From Cellvibrionales bacterium UBA2618 (GTDB lineage: Bacteria; Pseudomonadota; Gammaproteobacteria; Pseudomonadales; Porticoccaceae), in the NCBI GenBank assembly GCA_002339165.1, contig DDJS01000126.1, positions 1-8,179 of the forward strand: a stretch of DNA of 8,179 nucleotides. Reading direction: 5' to 3'. Under the pieces are notes generated by a model that saw nothing but the letters and a program-made list of their open reading frames with translations, was not told the origin of the DNA and made no database searches. This document shows positions 5,914 to 8,179 of the stretch, piece by piece. The position numbers and the translations under genes were made by a program. How positions within the stretch are numbered: the first letter of the stretch is position 1; the number at the start of each line of letters is the position of its first letter.

Positions 5914-6373
5914 ATTCCCAGAGGCACAGGCACACTGCGACATCCCCTGTAAAATTTATGATCCTTGCGTCGCCCAAGTCGCGGCGCTGAGCATTGTCCG
6001 CTTGATGGATTTGATCGCCGAACTCGGCGACTTAAGTACCTCAGCGAACGCCGCGCAGTTGGCCCGTTTAACCAGCCAAAAAGAAAACCATGCTGCGCAG
6101 ATCAAACATGATGTCACGACCATCTGGGGAGACTATTTTAAACAACCGCAAATAGACCGATTCCCTCAAATCCACAATGTGACGCACGGTATTATGCAAG
6201 CGGCGTCGAAGTGCAAACAGGGCACCGTGCGCGATGACGGCATAGAATTACTGGCGCAGTTGAACCAGTTTGCCGAACTTTTTTGGCACAGCAAAGACAT
6301 TCCCACCCAGTCCGTCATAGCACCGTACCCACCAGCACTCCAAGTTGTTCATCCAATTCTGACCCGTGCTTAG
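5906..6373 (+). CDS. sodN: Nickel superoxide dismutase precursor
   Basis: Converts superoxide to oxygen and hydrogen peroxide at a nickel site; the family forms a hexamer of four-helix bundles. The diagnostic nickel hook HCDIPCKIYDP is at residues 10-20: after removal of the nine-residue leader MFKFPEAQA, His1 (amine and imidazole), Cys2 and Cys6 are the metal ligands, and Asp3 and Tyr9 are also kept. Further family landmarks are the TTIWGDYFKQP stretch (71-81), FPQIHNVTH (86-94) and LFW (125-127). Length 155 fits the marine forms with a proline-rich tail (APYPPALQVVHP). Oddities: Lys at mature position 7 where Streptomyces has Gly, an extra Cys at mature position 12, and Ala where Streptomyces has Glu17. 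The gene starts eight bases inside its upstream neighbour with only a weak Shine-Dalgarno, implying translational coupling. It overlaps sodX downstream in the same way. Confidence 0.96.
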   Translation: MFKFPEAQAHCDIPCKIYDPCVAQVAALSIVRLMDLIAELGDLSTSANAAQLARLTSQKENHAAQIKHDVTTIWGDYFKQPQIDRFPQIHNVTHGIMQAASKCKQGTVRDDGIELLAQLNQFAELFWHSKDIPTQSVIAPYPPALQVVHPILTRA

Positions 6374-6683
6374 GGTATTTCGTGTCACCGGCGACAGCAT
6401 GCTACCCTGCGTCGCCTCGGGCGATTTAATCATTACTACTGGCTTCGGGCAAGTGGCGACGGGCGACATTGTGGTCATGGCACTGCCAGACTATGGACGG
6501 GTCGTAAAACGCGTCCGACAGGTCACCAAACACTGGTTGGAACTCGCCAGCGACAATCGCGAAACCTTCTCATCCTGCTGTGGATCGCGCCAGCCAAAAA
6601 CACATCTGGTTGGCACCGTGGTGTTCAGTGTTAACCTCAAGCGCCTGCTGGCACGGATAAAAGGCTCATGGTCGGCTAACTGA
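6366..6683 (+). CDS. sodX: Nickel-type superoxide dismutase maturation protease
   Basis: S24/S26 (signal peptidase-like) serine protease that is thought to remove the SodN leader so that the new N-terminal His can bind nickel. It starts at GTG, eight bases inside sodN; the alternative downstream ATG (Met12) would remove the catalytic Ser. The nucleophile box is TGDSMLPCVASGD (residues 8-20, Ser11), followed by GDIVVM (33-38) and the putative general base Lys48 in RVVKRV. A DNRETFSSCCGSR stretch corresponds to the DNR...S.DSR box of the family but is altered, with two cysteines. At 105 residues and with no membrane anchor it fits the short, soluble SodX type. It ends three bases before the stop of the converging gene. 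Function is inferred from motif and sodN linkage, which is the standard arrangement. Confidence 0.92.
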   Translation: MLRVFRVTGDSMLPCVASGDLIITTGFGQVATGDIVVMALPDYGRVVKRVRQVTKHWLELASDNRETFSSCCGSRQPKTHLVGTVVFSVNLKRLLARIKGSWSAN

Positions 6684-6686
6684 AGT

Positions 6687-7676
6687 TTATTTAAATAACT
6701 CAAATTCGTTCAGCGCGCCAAACCCTTTGACCTTGATATTATTGATTGCTCGAATCATATTCATCTTTAGATCTTCATCGAGATCTTCGGGTGGCGTCAA
6801 CAACAACAGCTCATACGATTTTTGATTGAGCGTTAGATAGCTGCCCAACACCGTGTACTCACCGTCTTCCATCAGCAGCATCGCCTTATAAGCCAGTTGA
6901 TGCCGTTTATTGACCGTCATCAACTGCGACGACCGCAGAAAACACTCCTTGACGCCATCCAATTTAGCCACGTTTGAGCGGATAATGCTTTTGATGTCGG
7001 TGAGATTGCCACCGCCCAAATATTTCACCCGCATCGGATCGCTGCGATCCTCAACCACGATTAACCGGCAGGCGATGCGCGCATCGCCAAGCGCACAAAA
7101 AATAGTGACACTGGGTTCAGCTTGCTGGACATCCGCCTCGATTTCGCCAAGCGACCAGACCATGTTGTCAGAATCCGGAATCAGTAAAAAGAATCGATCT
7201 AAAATACACATCAAATTGCCGTTCAAACGCAACGGTGCAACCGGCTGGTCGGTAAGCGAAAATACTTTTAAATCGCCGCTTTGAAAACGGTAGACATCGT
7301 CAAAGCAATTAAAGTTATTTAGATAGACGTTCTCATCGATGACTTTATTGCGCAGAAACAGGTAGCAAGACAGAAATGGAAAGCACAATAACGCAGCCAA
7401 AATTGTCCGAAACAATAATTTTAATCGCTCCGATGGCGGGTAAAAAATTTCGCCAATCAGATACCAGCCACTAAACATTGCGTTGAGGCTGTCGTAAAGG
7501 TGCGTCCAAACGGTCACTGGGAAAAAATTCAGCAGATAACCCGATAGATCAAACGCGGTGAAGCCAATCGCTACCCCGACAAAAAGCATCAACGTGAATT
7601 CGGCTCGGCCACTGCCTACCTTGCCAAAAAAATTCTTTAAATTGTAAATAAGAATTCTCAAAAATATCCCCAACAA
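6687..7676 (-). CDS. Membrane protein of unknown function
   Basis: 329 residues; no family recognised. A basic N-terminus (residues 8-24) leads into two likely membrane segments at about 27-51 (LMLFVGVAIGFTAFDLSGYL) and 89-108 (LFRTILAALLCFPFLSCYLF), separated by an aromatic-rich loop with YPPSER (79-84). The remaining 220 residues look soluble, with alternating hydrophobic stretches, a LGGGNLTDIKS segment (220-230) and an acidic PPEDLDEDLKMN near the end. It converges on sodX with a three-base gap, so it is not in that operon. All three near-start candidates are TTG (7676, 7673, 7661). The last has GGGGA five to six bases upstream and gives MRILIYNLKNFF, so the true protein may be five residues shorter. 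A TATAAT at 7736-7741 on the minus strand could be its -10, but no good -35 is seen. Confidence 0.75.
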   Translation of the reverse strand: MLGIFLRILIYNLKNFFGKVGSGRAEFTLMLFVGVAIGFTAFDLSGYLLNFFPVTVWTHLYDSLNAMFSGWYLIGEIFYPPSERLKLLFRTILAALLCFPFLSCYLFLRNKVIDENVYLNNFNCFDDVYRFQSGDLKVFSLTDQPVAPLRLNGNLMCILDRFFLLIPDSDNMVWSLGEIEADVQQAEPSVTIFCALGDARIACRLIVVEDRSDPMRVKYLGGGNLTDIKSIIRSNVAKLDGVKECFLRSSQLMTVNKRHQLAYKAMLLMEDGEYTVLGSYLTLNQKSYELLLLTPPEDLDEDLKMNMIRAINNIKVKGFGALNEFELFK

Positions 7677-7716
7677 CCCTTGCCCGGCGGCTTATCTAAC
7701 CGTCAATAATAACAAA

Positions 7717-7884
7717 TTAGTAGCCCATACGGGCCATTATAGTTGCCGTATTGGTTAAATAAAAACTAGCCGTCATGTTGGCAAACAGTTCGAGAGGTTG
7801 CTTGCCACTCATGGTGATGCGACTGAAGGCATTATCGCCGCTAATCGAATCATCGCTAACTGACAAGGCGCAGGTGGTTTGCGG
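7717..7884 (-). pseudogene. Possible C-terminal remnant of a decayed gene
   Basis: Open for 55 codons after an in-frame TAG at 7885-7887, ending in a TAA at 7717-7719. It reads naturally as protein (for example GKQPLELFANMTASFYLTN, then TATIMARMGY at the end). The only ATG leaving most of it is at 7812, giving 31 residues, without a clear ribosome-binding site. It may be the tail of a gene broken upstream, or a chance frame. No family recognised. Confidence 0.25.
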
Positions 7885-7892
7885 CTAAACCC

Positions 7893-7920
7893 TTGGCGAT
7901 TACTGCCGATTATTTAAACT
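7893..7920 (+). promoter_or_regulatory. Weak promoter candidate for the lipoprotein gene
   Basis: TTGGCG (7893-7898), a 16-base spacer and TAAACT (7915-7920), each 4 of 6 to consensus. Transcription would start near 7927 and place the inverted repeat in the leader. Confidence 0.25.
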
Positions 7921-7940
7921 GCAGACAATCGACATGTCGG

Positions 7941-7958
7941 GTTGGCAACGAGGCCAAC
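7941..7958 (+). repeat. 6-bp inverted repeat in the lipoprotein leader
   Basis: GTTGGC (7941-7946) and GCCAAC (7953-7958) flank AACGAG. It could be a regulator site or an RNA hairpin; there is no following T-run, so not a terminator. Confidence 0.35.
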
Positions 7959-7991
7959 TCACAAAATCACCGCGACGCTCGATAACTAACC

Positions 7992-7997
7992 AAGGGG
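7992..7997 (+). promoter_or_regulatory. Shine-Dalgarno of the lipoprotein gene
   Basis: AAGGGG six bases before the ATG at 8004; supports that start. Confidence 0.55.
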
Positions 7998-8003
7998 TTT
8001 GAA

Positions 8004-8179
8004 ATGCATCGAATTACCGCAATCATTGGATTGATCGCTCTGACAGCCTGCGGCGGCGGAGCGGGCTCTTCCTCAGCACCAGAAATACCCTCGGGCTTAA
8101 ACAGCCCAAAGCTGTATCTTTTTCATCGTCTCGGGGGTATCGATGGCATTCAAAAATTAAAGAAAAAGCCCGTGGCACA
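8004..8179 (+). CDS. Lipoprotein, 3' end cut by window; possible truncated haemoglobin domain
   Basis: 58 codons are visible. The ATG at 8004 has AAGGGG at 7992-7997 at good spacing. Residues 1-16 form a lipoprotein signal (MHRITAIIGLIALTAC): the lipobox is LTAC with Cys16 as the lipidated residue, followed by a Gly/Ser-rich linker (GGGAGSSS). The next residue is not Asp, so by the usual rule in enterobacteria the protein would be sorted to the outer membrane. Residues 37-53 (KLYLFHRLGGIDGIQKL) resemble the first helix of group I truncated haemoglobins (LYxRLGGxxGI), a heme-binding oxygen or nitric oxide protein family. With only this short match the domain call is tentative; the lipoprotein call is strong. 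Confidence 0.8.
   Translation, partial: MHRITAIIGLIALTACGGGAGSSSAPEIPSGLNSPKLYLFHRLGGIDGIQKLKKKPVA

Larger units (their letters stand above)
7677..8003. other. Gap between divergent genes with a small remnant frame and weak signals
   Basis: About 330 bases. It holds the minus-strand remnant frame at 7717-7884, the inverted repeat at 7941-7958 and a weak plus-strand promoter candidate, all listed separately. No RNA gene is seen. Confidence 0.45.

Noticed and set aside
6910..7284. 124-codon plus-strand open frame
   Set aside because: Antisense to the 329-residue membrane protein, with no ribosome site and no protein-like features.
1..8179. tRNA, rRNA, CRISPR array, complete insertion sequence or prophage
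   Set aside because: I looked in the gaps on both strands and saw no cloverleaf pattern, spacer-repeat pattern, transposase motif or attachment-site duplication.

Overview
The window is bacterial, with roughly even GC and unusually loose gene packing: several gaps of 300 to 700 bases carry decayed frames and repeats. A nickel superoxide dismutase with its maturation protease, an Old Yellow Enzyme homologue, a classical SDR, a sulfatase-maturase relic and a DnaQ/GIY-YIG fusion together suggest a marine proteobacterium, most likely a gammaproteobacterium. That placement is inference from gene content, not a phylogenetic result.

Layout, left to right. (1) 1-516, minus: the N-terminal two thirds of a short-chain dehydrogenase, cut by the window edge. 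(2) 517-1226: about 700 bases with no convincing intact gene, holding a long-armed inverted repeat and protein-like remnants. (3) 1227-2831, plus: a DEDDh exonuclease fused to a UvrC-type GIY-YIG nuclease with a UvrC-like cysteine cluster. (4) 2832-3289: intergenic DNA with two families of short degenerate tandem repeats. (5) 3290-4618, minus: an NADH:flavin oxidoreductase of the Old Yellow Enzyme family, with a 9-base direct repeat just upstream. (6) 4887-5344, minus: a frameshifted, mutated relic of a formylglycine-generating enzyme. (7) 5508-6683, plus: the most informative part, a promoter with a Fur/Nur-like operator, then a small exported membrane protein, sodN and sodX. (8) 6687-7676, minus: an unrecognised membrane protein convergent with sodX. 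(9) 7677-8003: a gap with a small remnant frame, an inverted repeat and a weak promoter candidate. (10) 8004 to the end, plus: the start of a lipoprotein whose first residues after the linker resemble a truncated haemoglobin.

The three genes of the nickel SOD unit look like one translationally coupled operon. The first gene has a strong Shine-Dalgarno that points to a TTG start. Each of the next two starts inside its predecessor with an identical 8-base overlap. SodX is expected to cut the short SodN leader to expose the N-terminal His that, with Cys2 and Cys6 of the mature protein, binds nickel. The first gene, an 82-residue protein with a signal peptide and one membrane segment, has no family I recognise and is the best candidate here for an undescribed partner of nickel SOD.
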